Assembly (NCBI RefSeq): GCF_020881035.1
Contig: NZ_JAJITC010000004.1
Location: 186,001-250,000, forward strand
Origin: Paraburkholderia translucens
GTDB taxonomy: Bacteria > Pseudomonadota > Gammaproteobacteria > Burkholderiales > Burkholderiaceae
Length of the DNA: 64,000 nucleotides
Reading direction: 5' to 3'
The position numbers and the translations under genes are program-made. This document shows, piece by piece, positions 1 to 10,325 of this stretch (positions are counted from its first letter, which is position 1; every line of letters begins with the position of its first letter). The notes under the pieces were generated by a model, which was not told where the DNA came from, searched no databases, and saw only the letters and a list, made by a program, of their open reading frames with translations.

Positions 1-458
1 TGCTTCAGCGGCGACAGATATTCGACGAACACGCGGCCCATCAGATGATCCATCTCGTGCTGGACACACACGGCGAGCAGCCCTTCGCAATCGAGCTCGA
101 ACGTCTCGCCCTTCTCGTTCAGTGCGCGCACGCGCACTTTTTCGGCGCGCTCGACGTTGTCGTAGATGCCGGGCACCGACAGACAGCCCTCTTCCGAGAG
201 CTTCCTCTCATCGCTCGACCAGACGATTTCCGGGTTGATGAGCACGAGCAGCTCGTCGTGCGTTTCCGACACGTCGATCACGATCACACGCTCATGCACG
301 TCCACCTGGGTGGCGGCCAAGCCGACGCCGGGCGCCGCGTACATCGTTTCGGCCATGTCCGCGACCAGACGGCGGATACGGTCGTTGACCTCCGTGACCG
401 GCTTCGCCACTTTGTGCAGCCGTTTGTCCGGGTAATTGAGGATGTTCAGTAAAGCCAT
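1..458 (-). CDS. def: Peptide deformylase, 3' end cut by window edge
   Basis: Removes the N-formyl group from the initiator methionine of nascent proteins in the cytoplasm. The minus strand from 458 reads [16 protein letters not shown] and carries the three deformylase metal-site motifs: [16 protein letters not shown] and QHEMDHL, whose Cys and two His bind the metal. About 152 residues are visible; family members are about 170, so only the tail is missing. It is divergent from dprA with about 260 nt between them, the usual Burkholderia arrangement. Identity is certain from the motifs. Confidence 0.97.
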   Translation of the reverse strand, partial: MALLNILNYPDKRLHKVAKPVTEVNDRIRRLVADMAETMYAAPGVGLAATQVDVHERVIVIDVSETHDELLVLINPEIVWSSDERKLSEEGCLSVPGIYDNVERAEKVRVRALNEKGETFELDCEGLLAVCVQHEMDHLMGRVFVEYLSPLK

Positions 459-721
459 GATTTTGAGTGTGATTTCTGACGCCGCTCACCGTTGGGAGGC
501 TCGCGTTGGCCATTCGGCCAGGTTGTGAGCCCGTCGTAATGCGCAGAGGATAGATGGTGTCGAACCGGTTCGATTCAACGCACCTCGTACGCCCGACGAT
601 CAACCCGCGCCGGTAAGCCCGGCGCCGCGGTGGCTCGCGGTTTGTCGCGGTTTATTTCGGATGATGAAAATTCTAGCATGGCGCCCGCCTGTGCGCAGGC
701 CCAGCCAAAGGAGCGACCCGC

Positions 722-1951
722 ATGCAGACCTTGCCCGCAACCCGTATAGAACTGGCCGCCTGGCTGCGGCTGTCGCTTGCGCCGGGCCTCAAACCCGCGG
801 CGTTGCGCATGTTGCTGGGCGCGTTCGGGCTGCCGGAAGCGATTCTGGCGCAGCCGCAGGACGTGCTGGCAGACGTTGCCGGTGAAGCCGCGGCTCGCGC
901 CGTGTTGGCGCCACCGGGTCCGGCGTTCGACGGCCAGCTCGATGCAGTGCTCGCATGGCGTGAACTGCCGGGCAATCAGATCGTCACGCTCGACGACCCC
1001 GCCTACCCGCCCGCACTCCTGACGATGCCGGATCCGCCGCCTCTGCTATATATAAAGGGCCGCCTCGAACTGCTGCATACGCGAGCCGTCGCGCTGGTGG
1101 GTAGCCGAAGCGCGACGCCGCAGGGCATCGAAGATGCGCGTCGGTTCGCACGCTACCTGTCAGCTGCGGCCGTGACGGTCGTGTCAGGGCTCGCGCTCGG
1201 CATCGACAGCGCCGCGCATCGGGGCGGGCTGGAAGGCGTCGGAGGGACGGTCGCGGTAATCGGTACCGGCGCGGACCTCGTGTATCCGGCCGCGCATCAT
1301 GCGCTGGCGCGGCAGATCTCTGAGCAAGGCGCGATTCTCTCGGAATGGCCGCTCGGCACGCCGGCGCGCGCCGCGAATTTCCCGCAGCGCAACCGGCTGA
1401 TCGCCGGGCTGGTCAGCGGGGTCGTGATCGTCGAGGCGGCGATGCGGTCCGGTTCGCTGATTACCGCGCGGCTCGCCAATGAGATGGGGCGCGAGGTGTT
1501 TGCGTTGCCCGGATCGATTCACGCGCCGTTGTCGCGCGGCTGTCATCGCATGATCAAGCAGGGAGCGCGGCTCGTTGAAACGCCCGACGAGGTGCTGGAG
1601 GAACTGGGCTTCACCCGGCGGCCGGTGAGCAACGCCGGACGAGCGGCGAAACGGGCCGTGCCGTCGGAGCACGCCGGTTTGTGCATTTCGCTGGGAGCGC
1701 AAGCTTCGCAAGCTGCGACCGCCGCCTTCGCCGACCCGGCGCCGTCCGAACCGGCCTTCCAGCCGGCGCTCGCCTCCGACACCGAACGCCTGCTCGCCGC
1801 GCTCGGTCATTCGCCGACTACGCTTGAAATTCTCGCCACCCGCACCGAAATGCAGGACGCCGCCCTGCACGCCGCCTTGCTGCGGCTCGAACTCGCCGGC
1901 GAGGTCACGCTGCTGCCTGGCGGCCGCTTCATGCGAGCCCATCATGACTGA
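722..1951 (+). CDS. dprA: DNA-processing protein DprA (Smf)
   Basis: Binds incoming single-stranded DNA and loads RecA during natural transformation. The 409-residue protein has an N-terminal SAM-like region, a Rossmann-fold core (VALVGSRSATPQG near residue 120, VVSGLALGIDSAAH, GTGADLVYP, NFPQRNRLIAGL, ARLANEMGREVFALPG) and a C-terminal winged-helix region after a Pro/Ala-rich linker at about residues 300-345. The start is set by AAAGGAG eight nt upstream of the ATG. The middle motif set is diagnostic of DprA rather than of LOG-type proteins. Confidence 0.96.
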   Translation: MQTLPATRIELAAWLRLSLAPGLKPAALRMLLGAFGLPEAILAQPQDVLADVAGEAAARAVLAPPGPAFDGQLDAVLAWRELPGNQIVTLDDPAYPPALLTMPDPPPLLYIKGRLELLHTRAVALVGSRSATPQGIEDARRFARYLSAAAVTVVSGLALGIDSAAHRGGLEGVGGTVAVIGTGADLVYPAAHHALARQISEQGAILSEWPLGTPARAANFPQRNRLIAGLVSGVVIVEAAMRSGSLITARLANEMGREVFALPGSIHAPLSRGCHRMIKQGARLVETPDEVLEELGFTRRPVSNAGRAAKRAVPSEHAGLCISLGAQASQAATAAFADPAPSEPAFQPALASDTERLLAALGHSPTTLEILATRTEMQDAALHAALLRLELAGEVTLLPGGRFMRAHHD

Positions 1952-2052
1952 GCCGAGACTGACCGGCGTCAACCGACATTGGCCACTCTTCCCGACCGGC
2001 CATGCTACATTCGCGCCAAAGCACCCGACAAAGTACTCAAGGAAACCACTTC

Positions 2053-2430
2053 ATGCCCGCGCTGAACCTCGACACGGATCAGGACCGGATCGCCGAGCGC
2101 GTCAACGAACCCGACACGCTGTTCGTTGCATGCCTGTGCGCGGAGTGGTGCGGGACGTGTCGCGAGTACCGGGACGCTTTCAACCAGTTGGCCGACCGGC
2201 ACCCGGAAGTCTGTTTCGCATGGATCGACATCGAAACCCATGCAGATCGCTTCGACGATCTGGACGTCGAGAATTTCCCGACCGTCCTGATCGAAGACTC
2301 GGTCACAACACGATTCTTCGGTACGGTTTTACCGCAGGTATCGATCGTAGAGCGGATGCTGTCGGATCTGACCGCACTGCCCGGCGTGACCGGCGCACCG
2401 AAGCTGCGGCCGGCGCTAGCGGTCGCCTGA
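2053..2430 (+). CDS. Thioredoxin-family protein
   Basis: Predicted small thiol-disulfide oxidoreductase of 125 residues. It has the active site WCGTC in the context CLCAEWCGTCREYRDAF, and the cis-proline loop NFPTVLIED. There is no signal peptide, so it is probably cytoplasmic. The ATG at 2053 follows AAGGAAACC; an upstream in-frame start at 2002 would add 17 residues that do not resemble thioredoxin. It lies 101 nt after dprA on the same strand. Its specific partner is not known. The 301 nt from its stop to topB hold no gene I can support. Confidence 0.88.
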   Translation: MPALNLDTDQDRIAERVNEPDTLFVACLCAEWCGTCREYRDAFNQLADRHPEVCFAWIDIETHADRFDDLDVENFPTVLIEDSVTTRFFGTVLPQVSIVERMLSDLTALPGVTGAPKLRPALAVA

Positions 2431-2731
2431 AGGCGGCCTTGCGCGCCGCCCCGCCGGCAACACGAAAAGACGCGTGGCGCGGCCTGTCGTTGACCATTAT
2501 TGGGGACAACACCACGGCCGGCATCGCTGTCCGCACACGGCGTTTGCAGCAGTTGATCAACTGCCAGACGCGCAACTATGATTGCGCGCTTTTATCGCGC
2601 TTGACACGACCAGTTCGCGGCTTGTGCTATAAAGCGGTCGTTATTGGGTCGAAAACGGTCTGAAGCGAGCGTCGCGCGCCATGTTGGCGCTCAAGGCCAC
2701 CAACCCGGATCCACCAACCTCACATCGAGTC

Positions 2732-5392
2732 ATGTCCAAAGCACTGATCATCGCCGAAAAGCCTTCTGTCGCGAACGATATCGCGCGCGCTTTGGGCGGG
2801 TTTACCAAGCATGACGAGTACTACGAAAGCGACGACTACGTCCTTTCCTCGGCAGTCGGCCATCTGCTGGAAATCGCCGCGCCCGACGAATACGAAGTCA
2901 AGCGCGGCAAGTGGAGCTTTGCCAACCTGCCGGTCATTCCCCCGCATTTCGATCTGAATCCGATCGCGAAAAGCGAATCGCGCCTGAAGGTGCTGACCAA
3001 GCTGATGAAGCGCAAGGACATCGACCGTTTGATCAACGCGTGCGACGCGGGGCGGGAGGGCGAGCTGATTTTCCGCCTGATCGCGCAGCACGCGAAAGCC
3101 AAACAGCCGGTGCAACGGCTGTGGCTGCAGTCGATGACGGCCGGCTCGATCCGCGACGGTTTCGCGCATCTGCGCAGCGACGAAGAAATGCAGCCGCTCG
3201 CCGATGCGGCGCGCTGCCGCTCGGAAGCGGACTGGCTCGTCGGCATCAACGGCACGCGCGCAATGACCGCCTTCAACAGCAAGGGTGGCGGCTTCTTTCT
3301 GACCACGGTCGGGCGCGTGCAGACGCCGACCTTGTCGATCGTCGTCGAGCGCGAAGAAAAAATTCGACGCTTCGTGCCGCGCGACTACTGGGAAGTGAAG
3401 GCGGAATTCGTCTGCGCGGCCGGCTTCTATGAAGGCCGCTGGTTCGACCCGAAATTCAAGCGCGACGAATTCGACCCGGAGAAGCGTGATTCGCGCCTCT
3501 GGTCGCTGCCCGCGGCAGAGACGATCGTCGCGGCTTGCCGTGGCCAGCTCGGCACGGTGACCGAGGAGTCGAAGCCGTCGACGCAGCTGTCGCCCGCCCT
3601 GTTCGACCTGACCAGCCTGCAGCGTGAAGCCAACAGCCGCTTCGGCTTTTCCGCGAAGAACACGCTGGGTCTGGCTCAGGCACTGTACGAAAAGCACAAG
3701 GTGCTGACCTATCCGCGAACCGACGCGCGCGCGCTGCCGGAAGACTATCTGGACACGGTCAAGCAGACGCTCGGCATGCTCAAGGAGAGCAACAACTACC
3801 TGCCGTTCGCGAAGCAGGTGCTCGACAAGGGTTGGGTAAAGCCGAACAAGCGCATCTTCGACAATTCGAAGATCAGCGACCACTTCGCAATCATCCCGAC
3901 GCTGCAGGCACCGAAGATTCTGTCCGAGCCGGAGCAGAAGCTGTACGACCTCGTCGTGAAGCGCTTCCTCGCCGTGTTCTTCCCGGCCGCCGAATACCGG
4001 GTGACGACACGTATCACCGAGGTGGTCGGCCATCAGTTCAAGACCGAGGGCAAGGTGCTGGTCGAACCTGGTTGGCTGCAGGTCTATGGCCGCGAAACGA
4101 GCGGCGATGACGCGAACCTCGTGCCGGTCCAGAAGGACGAAAAGGTCAAGACCGACAAGATCGCCGCTCAGCAACTGGTCACGAAGCCGCCCGCACGCTA
4201 CAACGAAGCGACGCTGCTGTCGGCGATGGAAGGCGCGGGCAAGCTGGTCGAAGACGACGAATTGCGCGAAGCGATGGCGGCCAAAGGGCTCGGCACGCCG
4301 GCGACGCGCGCGGCGATCATCGAAGGCCTGCTCACCGAAAAATATCTGATCCGCGAAGGCCGCGATCTGATCCCGGCCGCCAAGGCCTTCCAGCTGATGA
4401 CGCTCTTGCGCGGCCTCGGCGTGAAGGAGCTGACCGCGCCGGAACTGACCGGCGAGTGGGAATACAAGCTGTCGCAGATGGAGCGCGGCAACCTCGCGCG
4501 CGATGCGTTCATGCAGGAAATCGCGCGCATGACGCAGACCATCGTCAAGCGCGCGAAGGAATACGATTCCGACACGATCCCGGGCGATTACGCGACCTTG
4601 CAGACACCTTGTCCGAATTGCGGCGGCCAGGTGAAGGAGAACTACCGGCGTTTCGCGTGCTCGAAGTGCGACTTCTCGATCTCGAAGATTCCGGGCGGCC
4701 GTCAGTTCGAGATCGCCGAAGTCGAGGAACTGCTGCAGAACAAGACGATCGGGCCGCTGTCGGGTTTCCGCAGCAAGATGGGCCGGCCGTTCTCGGCAAT
4801 CCTGAAACTGTCGCTCGACGACGAAATCAAGAACTACAAGCTCGAGTTCGACTTCGGCCAGGATGCGGGCGGCGAAGACGGCGAACCGCCCGACTTTTCC
4901 GATCAGCAGCCGATTGGTGCGTGCCCGAAGTGTCAGGGCCGCGTGTTCGAACACGGCATGAGCTATGTCTGCGAGAACTCAGTCGCCAATCCGAAGACGT
5001 GCGACTTCCGCTCCGGCAAGGTCATCCTGCAGCAGGAAATCGCCCGCGAGCAGATGGCCAGGCTGCTCGAGGAGGGGCGCACGGATCTGCTGACGAACTT
5101 CAAGTCGTCGCGTACGGGACGTAACTTCAAGGCGTTCCTCGTCAAGCAGAACGACGGCAAGATCGGCTTCGAATTCGAGAAGAAGGAGCCGGCGGCGGCG
5201 AAAAGCGCGGCGGCGAAGACGTCGGCCGCTCGCTCGGCGGCGAAGGCGAAGGCGATGACGGAGTCTGACGAGGGCGATACCGCGGTGGCCGTGAAGGCCG
5301 AACCGGCGGCGAAGAAGGCAACGGCGAAGAAGGCGCCCGCCGCCAGGAAGGCGCCGGCGAAGAAAACCACAGCGCGTAAAACCGGCTCCTAA
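2732..5392 (+). CDS. topB: DNA topoisomerase III (type IA)
   Basis: Type IA topoisomerase that decatenates and relaxes DNA through single-strand passage. The 886-residue protein begins with a Toprim domain (ALIIAEKPSVANDIARALGG; NACDAGREGELIFR). The catalytic Tyr is at residue 327 in the motif YPRTD. Two C-terminal Cys4 zinc ribbons follow (CPNCGG...CSKC and CPKCQG...CENS...TC), then an Ala/Lys-rich low-complexity tail of about 60 residues with KKAPAARKAPAKK-type repeats, probably a DNA-binding extension. I chose ATG 2732 (MSKALIIAEKPS) because the Toprim domain starts directly after it; an ORF start at 2681 adds only 17 atypical residues. Confidence 0.96.
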   Translation: MSKALIIAEKPSVANDIARALGGFTKHDEYYESDDYVLSSAVGHLLEIAAPDEYEVKRGKWSFANLPVIPPHFDLNPIAKSESRLKVLTKLMKRKDIDRLINACDAGREGELIFRLIAQHAKAKQPVQRLWLQSMTAGSIRDGFAHLRSDEEMQPLADAARCRSEADWLVGINGTRAMTAFNSKGGGFFLTTVGRVQTPTLSIVVEREEKIRRFVPRDYWEVKAEFVCAAGFYEGRWFDPKFKRDEFDPEKRDSRLWSLPAAETIVAACRGQLGTVTEESKPSTQLSPALFDLTSLQREANSRFGFSAKNTLGLAQALYEKHKVLTYPRTDARALPEDYLDTVKQTLGMLKESNNYLPFAKQVLDKGWVKPNKRIFDNSKISDHFAIIPTLQAPKILSEPEQKLYDLVVKRFLAVFFPAAEYRVTTRITEVVGHQFKTEGKVLVEPGWLQVYGRETSGDDANLVPVQKDEKVKTDKIAAQQLVTKPPARYNEATLLSAMEGAGKLVEDDELREAMAAKGLGTPATRAAIIEGLLTEKYLIREGRDLIPAAKAFQLMTLLRGLGVKELTAPELTGEWEYKLSQMERGNLARDAFMQEIARMTQTIVKRAKEYDSDTIPGDYATLQTPCPNCGGQVKENYRRFACSKCDFSISKIPGGRQFEIAEVEELLQNKTIGPLSGFRSKMGRPFSAILKLSLDDEIKNYKLEFDFGQDAGGEDGEPPDFSDQQPIGACPKCQGRVFEHGMSYVCENSVANPKTCDFRSGKVILQQEIAREQMARLLEEGRTDLLTNFKSSRTGRNFKAFLVKQNDGKIGFEFEKKEPAAAKSAAAKTSAARSAAKAKAMTESDEGDTAVAVKAEPAAKKATAKKAPAARKAPAKKTTARKTGS

Positions 5393-5498
5393 GTCGGCTC
5401 GCGGATCGGCGGCTCGCGGCGTCAGCATCAGTAGCCATGTGCGCCGCCACCCGGCGATGCGTGCATCGTTGGTCGCGGCCTCGTTCGCATCTGCCCAC

Positions 5499-5536
5499 AA
5501 AAAAGGCGCAGTCACTTCAGGTGACTGCGCCTTTTT
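5499..5536. terminator. Rho-independent terminator, bidirectional
   Basis: A perfect stem, AAAAAGGCGCAGTCAC with GTGACTGCGCCTTTTT, around a 5-nt loop, flanked by A and T runs on either side. It lies between the convergent topB and LysR genes and would serve both. Confidence 0.93.
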
Positions 5537-5577
5537 ATTGCCCGCCCGCAGAGTTCCAGGCTTCGGTAGTGGGAGAC

Positions 5578-6681
5578 TTACAGCGGTGACAACGCTGTCG
5601 GTCGTGTGCGATTCGACGACTTGGTCGGCGGCTTTGGCACGGCCGGTGACAGCTCGCTGTCGAGCAGCCGCGACAGCGGCTCGGCGCCATCGAATGCTTC
5701 CGGCGCACGCGACTCAGCAGATTCGAACGCGGCCGACGTTGCGGGCCGCTCCAGACCGTCCTTGATCCATTGCTCACCCAGCACGCTGTTCGGCGTCTGG
5801 TTGAAATGCTCGACCAGATGGTCGATGAACGTGCGCACCTTGGCCGGCAGGTGACGGCGGCTCGGATACGCAATGTTGATCTCGACCTGAGGCAAACGAT
5901 AGTCGCCGAGCAAACGCACGAGCCGCCCGCGCGTCATGTCGCGACCGATCAGGTAGCTCGGCAGGATGGCGGTGCCCATACCGAGCAGCGCGAACTGCCG
6001 CAACATTTCCGTATTGTTCGCGACGATCACGTTCGAAGGCCTCACACGCACTTCACCTTCCGGTCCGGTGAACACGCGCTCATCGCCCCAGTATTCCGAC
6101 GGCAGGCTCAGGCACGGATGCTCGAGCAGATGTTCGGGACGTGTCGGTGTGCCATGCTTTTCCAGGTAAGCCGGCGTCGCGCAGACAGTCATGCAGCCGG
6201 TGGTGAGACGCCGTGTGACGATGCTCGCGCTGCGCATTTGCCGCGCGATCACGACGCCTACGTCGAAACCTTCTTCGACGAGATCGACCTGACGATCGAC
6301 CAGCGTGACATCAGGAATGACTTTCGGATAGCGCTCCGCGTACGTTTGCAGCACGGGCGCGAGGTTATGCAGCCCGAACACGACGGGCGCGACGATGCGC
6401 AGCGTGCCGACGGGTTCGTGGTTGCGCGCCACCACCATTTGTTCGACGTCTTCCAGTTCGTCGAGAATCTGACGGGCGCGCTCGAGATAGACCTGACCGG
6501 ATTCAGTCAGTGACAAGCTGCGGGTTGTGCGATTGAGCAGCCGCGTACCAAGACGGCCTTCGAGGTCGGCAACGTGACGTGTGGCGACCGCATTGGAAAT
6601 ATCCATCGCGCTCGCGGCGCGAGCAAAACTGCCGAGATCCGACACCTTGACGAAAACCCGCATCGACTGCAAATGATCCAT
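5578..6681 (-). CDS. LysR-family transcriptional regulator
   Basis: DNA-binding regulator of 367 residues. The N-terminal winged helix-turn-helix reads MDHLQSMRVFVKVSDLGSFA then ATRHVADLEGRLGTRLLNRT, the typical LysR layout; residues 90-300 form the effector-binding fold. Start 6681 is preferred because GGGAG lies upstream and the family motif begins there; the ORF extends upstream to 6717. The last 70 or so residues (after FNQTPNSVLG) are rich in Pro, Ser, Glu and Arg and go beyond the usual 300-residue length. The ligand and target are not evident, since the neighbours are unrelated housekeeping genes. Confidence 0.93.
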   Translation of the reverse strand: MDHLQSMRVFVKVSDLGSFARAASAMDISNAVATRHVADLEGRLGTRLLNRTTRSLSLTESGQVYLERARQILDELEDVEQMVVARNHEPVGTLRIVAPVVFGLHNLAPVLQTYAERYPKVIPDVTLVDRQVDLVEEGFDVGVVIARQMRSASIVTRRLTTGCMTVCATPAYLEKHGTPTRPEHLLEHPCLSLPSEYWGDERVFTGPEGEVRVRPSNVIVANNTEMLRQFALLGMGTAILPSYLIGRDMTRGRLVRLLGDYRLPQVEINIAYPSRRHLPAKVRTFIDHLVEHFNQTPNSVLGEQWIKDGLERPATSAAFESAESRAPEAFDGAEPLSRLLDSELSPAVPKPPTKSSNRTRPTALSPL

Positions 6682-6973
6682 AGGACAACTCCCTGCCTTG
6701 TTACTGCTTCCTGACAATTAGTGAAAACCAGTGAAGCGAACTTGGAATTCTCCTACGACTCGCAAAATCGTGCAGAAGTTGCCCCCGCAATAGGAAATAT
6801 CGCAATTTTGGTACGACTGTATCGATAAAAGCGGGGCCGGACCGCAGATTATTCCTGAAAGGAAAACAATCTGCTGCGGCGCAGCTTGCTCTGTCTCTTT
6901 TGTCCGAACAGACGCAAAGGTCGCGCGGATGTTGCGGGATAGAAAACATCGAAACGAATCTGGGTGCCCAAAG

Positions 6974-7000
6974 AAAAAAGCCGCCCGTGGGCGGCTTTTC
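6974..7000. terminator. Terminator after pckG
   Basis: Stem AAAAGCCGCC/GGCGGCTTTT with a 4-nt loop CGTG, placed 24 nt beyond the pckG stop on the minus strand. The A run on the plus strand becomes the U run of the pckG transcript. Confidence 0.9.
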
Positions 7001-7023
7001 AGAGTGAGTGAGCACTCACATGC

Positions 7024-8880
7024 CTAGGCCGTGAGCTTTTCCTCCAGCGCGCGCTTCGCTTCGGCCAGTGCCGGCGGCAGACCATGTTGCAGCGTGTCAA
7101 ACAACTCCGCGTGCAACACGAGTTCGTTGCGCCATGCGGCGGCGTCGACTGAAATGACCTGCTCGAACTGCTCGCGGGTGAAGTTCAGGCCGCTCCAGTC
7201 GATGTCCTCGTAGTGCGGAGAAATGCCGAAAGCGTGCTCTTCACCCTGCGCGGTACCCTCGATGCGGCCGACCATCCAGCTCAGCACCCGCATGTTCTCC
7301 CCGAAGCCCGGCCACACGAACTTGCCGTCCGCGCCCTTGCGGAACCAGTTCACGCAGAATATTTTTGGCAGCTTCGCGCTCAACTGCTGCAGACGCTCGC
7401 CGGTTTTCAGCCAATGGCTGAAATAGTCGCTCATGTTGTAGCCGCAGAACGGCAGCATCGCGAACGGGTCGCGGCGCACGACGCCCTGCTGGCCAGCAGC
7501 CGCAGCGGTCGTTTCGGAACCCATCGTCGCCGCCATGTAGACGCCCTCGACCCAGTTGCGCGCTTCGGTGACGAGCGGCACGGTGGTCGAGCGGCGGCCC
7601 CCGAAGATGAACGCATCGATCGCGACGCCGGCGGGGTTTTCCCAGTCCGCGTCGATCGACGGACACTGCGAAGCCGGCGCCGTGAAACGCGCGTTCGGAT
7701 GCGCCGCCTTGCGGCCGCTTTCCTTCGCGTCCGCCGGCGTCCAGTCCTTGCCTTGCCAGTCGATCAGATGTGCTGGTGGCTCCTCGGTCATGCCTTCCCA
7801 CCAGACGTCGCCGTCGTCGGTCAGCGCGACGTTCGTGAAGATCACGTTTTCCTTCAGCGTGGCGAGCGCGTTGTAGTTGGTCTTTTCGCTCGTTCCCGGC
7901 GCGACACCGAAATAGCCTGCTTCCGGATTGATCGCGTACAGCCGGCCGTCCTTGCCCGGCTTGATCCACGCGATGTCGTCGCCGATCGTCGAAATCTTCC
8001 AGCCGTTCAGGCCCGCCGGCGGGATCAGCATCGCGAAGTTGGTCTTGCCGCAGGCCGACGGGAATGCCGCCGCCACGTGATGCTTGCGCCCTTGCGGTGA
8101 CGTGACGCCGAGAATCAGCATATGTTCGGCAAGCCAACCCTCGTGGCGGCCCATCGTCGACGCGATGCGCAGCGCGAAGCACTTCTTGCCGAGCAGCGCA
8201 TTGCCGCCATAGCCCGAGCCAAAGCTCCAGATTTCGCGCGATTCGGGGAAATGCACGATGTACTTGGTCTTGTTGCACGGCCACGACACGTCCTGCTCTC
8301 CCGTCGCAAGCGGCGCGCCGACCGAATGCACGCACGGCACGAACTCGCCGTCCTCGCCGAGCACGTCATACACTCTGCGGCCCATGCGCGTCATGATGCG
8401 CATATTGGCCACGACGTAAGGGCTATCGCTCAGCTCGACGCCGATGTGCGCGATCGGCGAGCCGAGCGGGCCCATCGAGAACGGCACCACGTACATCGTG
8501 CGACCGCGCATTGCGCCGTCGAACAGGCCGTCGAGCGTCGAACGCATTTCGTCCGGAGCGATCCAGTTGTTGGTCGGGCCGGCGTCTTCGGCGCGCTGCG
8601 AGCAGATGAAAGTGCGATCCTCGACGCGCGCGACGTCGGACGGATCGGAGCAGGCGAGATAGGAATTGGGACGTTTGGCGGGGTTGAGCTTCTTCAGGGT
8701 ACCGGCTTCGACCATCTGCGCGCATAGGCGGTCGTATTCCTCTTGCGAACCGTCGCACCAGACCACTTTTGCGGGCTTGGTCAGAGCAGCGATGCGCTGG
8801 ACCCAGTCGATCAGCTTGCGGTGTTTGACCCATGTGGGCGCCTCGATAGTGGGCTGCCCTTCGAACGAGGGTAGATTCAT
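7024..8880 (-). CDS. pckG: Phosphoenolpyruvate carboxykinase (GTP)
   Basis: Converts oxaloacetate and GTP to phosphoenolpyruvate, CO2 and GDP: the first committed step of gluconeogenesis (EC 4.1.1.32). The 618-residue protein is full length for the GTP class. Visible motifs are the P-loop with the reactive Cys ([13 protein letters not shown]), the metal site [16 protein letters not shown] near the N-terminus, and [12 protein letters not shown] with [10 protein letters not shown]. Start 8880 ([13 protein letters not shown]) has GGAGAC upstream; the longer ORF start at 8919 is not supported. Confidence 0.98.
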   Translation of the reverse strand: MNLPSFEGQPTIEAPTWVKHRKLIDWVQRIAALTKPAKVVWCDGSQEEYDRLCAQMVEAGTLKKLNPAKRPNSYLACSDPSDVARVEDRTFICSQRAEDAGPTNNWIAPDEMRSTLDGLFDGAMRGRTMYVVPFSMGPLGSPIAHIGVELSDSPYVVANMRIMTRMGRRVYDVLGEDGEFVPCVHSVGAPLATGEQDVSWPCNKTKYIVHFPESREIWSFGSGYGGNALLGKKCFALRIASTMGRHEGWLAEHMLILGVTSPQGRKHHVAAAFPSACGKTNFAMLIPPAGLNGWKISTIGDDIAWIKPGKDGRLYAINPEAGYFGVAPGTSEKTNYNALATLKENVIFTNVALTDDGDVWWEGMTEEPPAHLIDWQGKDWTPADAKESGRKAAHPNARFTAPASQCPSIDADWENPAGVAIDAFIFGGRRSTTVPLVTEARNWVEGVYMAATMGSETTAAAAGQQGVVRRDPFAMLPFCGYNMSDYFSHWLKTGERLQQLSAKLPKIFCVNWFRKGADGKFVWPGFGENMRVLSWMVGRIEGTAQGEEHAFGISPHYEDIDWSGLNFTREQFEQVISVDAAAWRNELVLHAELFDTLQHGLPPALAEAKRALEEKLTA

Positions 8881-9260
8881 CGACTTGTCTCCGTTTGAAT
8901 GAATGGAAAAACGGTACAAGCCCGGGGACGCTGCTTGCGAGAGGCATTGAACTCATTGCGCCGGCGCGTCGATTCAATTGCCGGCACACGATTGCGCAGA
9001 TCGTCCTGGGCCATACAGCTTGCCAGGCGGAGGCGCGCTTCCTACAGGGCTTCTGCAACCTTGTGTAAAGCGACTTGCCTCAACACGCAACAAACTGCTA
9101 AAAACGTTCTCAATTCGCCTTCACGCAGCGCTGCCGTTCTTTTGGGTGCGACAGCTTCTACGGTAAGGCAATCAGCCAGACCCGCATGTGACCCAGGTCA
9201 CACGCTGGCACAGTCAGCATAACAGTCCGCACCACCGGGGTGCGGCGCAAATTGCATACC
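8881..9260. other. Intergenic region between divergent pckG and dehydrogenase
   Basis: 380 nt between two divergent genes; it must hold both promoters. I see no gene, hairpin or repeat that I can defend here. Confidence 0.6.
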
Positions 9261-10274
9261 ATGAAGATTGCCATTCTCGACGATTATCAGGACGCCGTCC
9301 GCAAGCTGGACTGCTTTCACTTGTTGGCCGACCATGAAGTCAAAGTTTTCAACAATACCGTGCGCGGTCTCGGACAACTTGCAAGCCGGCTGGCCGAAGT
9401 CGACGCCCTCGTCCTGATTCGCGAACGCACCCGCATCACCTCGCAACTGCTCGACAAATTGCCGCGCTTGCGCATGATCAGTCAGACCGGCAAGGTGTCG
9501 AACCACATCGATCTGGCGGCCTGCACCGAGCGCGGTATCGCCGTGCTCGAGGGCACCGGCTCGCCGGTCGCGCCGGCCGAGCTAACGTGGGCACTCATCA
9601 TGGCCGCCCAACGGCGCATCCCGCAATACGTGGCAAACCTCAAACAGGGCGCCTGGCAACAGTCGGGGCTCAAGACGTCGGCGCTGCCACCGAACTTCGG
9701 TTTGGGTCAGGTGCTGCGCGGGCAGACGCTCGGAATCTGGGGCTACGGCAAGATCGGCCGCCTGCTGGCCGGCTACGGCAAGGCGTTCGGCATGAACGTG
9801 CTGGTGTGGGGCCGCGAGCATTCGCGCGAAGCCGCTCGCGCCGACGGCTACGGCGTCGCGGCGACTCGTGAGGAGCTGTTCGAAAACAGCGATGTGTTGT
9901 CGCTGCATCTGCGACTGCATGACGACACGCGCGGCATCGTCAAGCAGGACGACCTGATGCGCATGAAGCCGACCGCACTACTCGTGAACACGAGCCGCGC
10001 CGAGCTGCTCGAAGAGAATGCGCTCGTGAACGCGCTATCGCACAACCGTCCGGGGATGGTCGCGATCGACGTCTACGAAAGCGAGCCGATCCTGCAGGGC
10101 TACAGCCTGCTGCGCATGGAAAACGTGATCTGCACGCCGCACATCGGCTATGTGGAGCGCGAGAGCTACGAACTGTATTTCACCGCGGCGTTCAGGAACA
10201 TTCTTGCGTTCGATACCGGCGACACCGCCAGTGTCGCGAATCCGGAGGCGCTGCAAGGCGGGCGTCGGCGGTGA
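9261..10274 (+). CDS. D-2-hydroxyacid dehydrogenase family protein
   Basis: NAD(P)-dependent dehydrogenase of the phosphoglycerate/glyoxylate reductase superfamily, 337 residues. The cofactor domain has GIWGYGKIGRLLAGYGKAFG (GxGxxG near residue 155) followed by VWGRE. The catalytic triad is visible as Arg in NTSRAELL, Glu in DVYESEP and His in CTPHIGYVE. The start MKIAILDDYQDAV at 9261 is typical of the subfamily; the ORF start at 9240 adds seven residues. The upstream Shine-Dalgarno is weak. The substrate cannot be told from sequence, and no pathway neighbour is present. Confidence 0.92.
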   Translation: MKIAILDDYQDAVRKLDCFHLLADHEVKVFNNTVRGLGQLASRLAEVDALVLIRERTRITSQLLDKLPRLRMISQTGKVSNHIDLAACTERGIAVLEGTGSPVAPAELTWALIMAAQRRIPQYVANLKQGAWQQSGLKTSALPPNFGLGQVLRGQTLGIWGYGKIGRLLAGYGKAFGMNVLVWGREHSREAARADGYGVAATREELFENSDVLSLHLRLHDDTRGIVKQDDLMRMKPTALLVNTSRAELLEENALVNALSHNRPGMVAIDVYESEPILQGYSLLRMENVICTPHIGYVERESYELYFTAAFRNILAFDTGDTASVANPEALQGGRRR

Positions 10275-10325
10275 TTGGAGAGTGAGGCGGCGGGCGGATC
10301 GGGTTTGGCCCGCGGGCCGCGCCGC

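Noticed and set aside
2720..4954. A 744-codon ORF antisense to topB
   Set aside because: A high-GC shadow of topB; Arg/Leu/Gln-rich with no domain.
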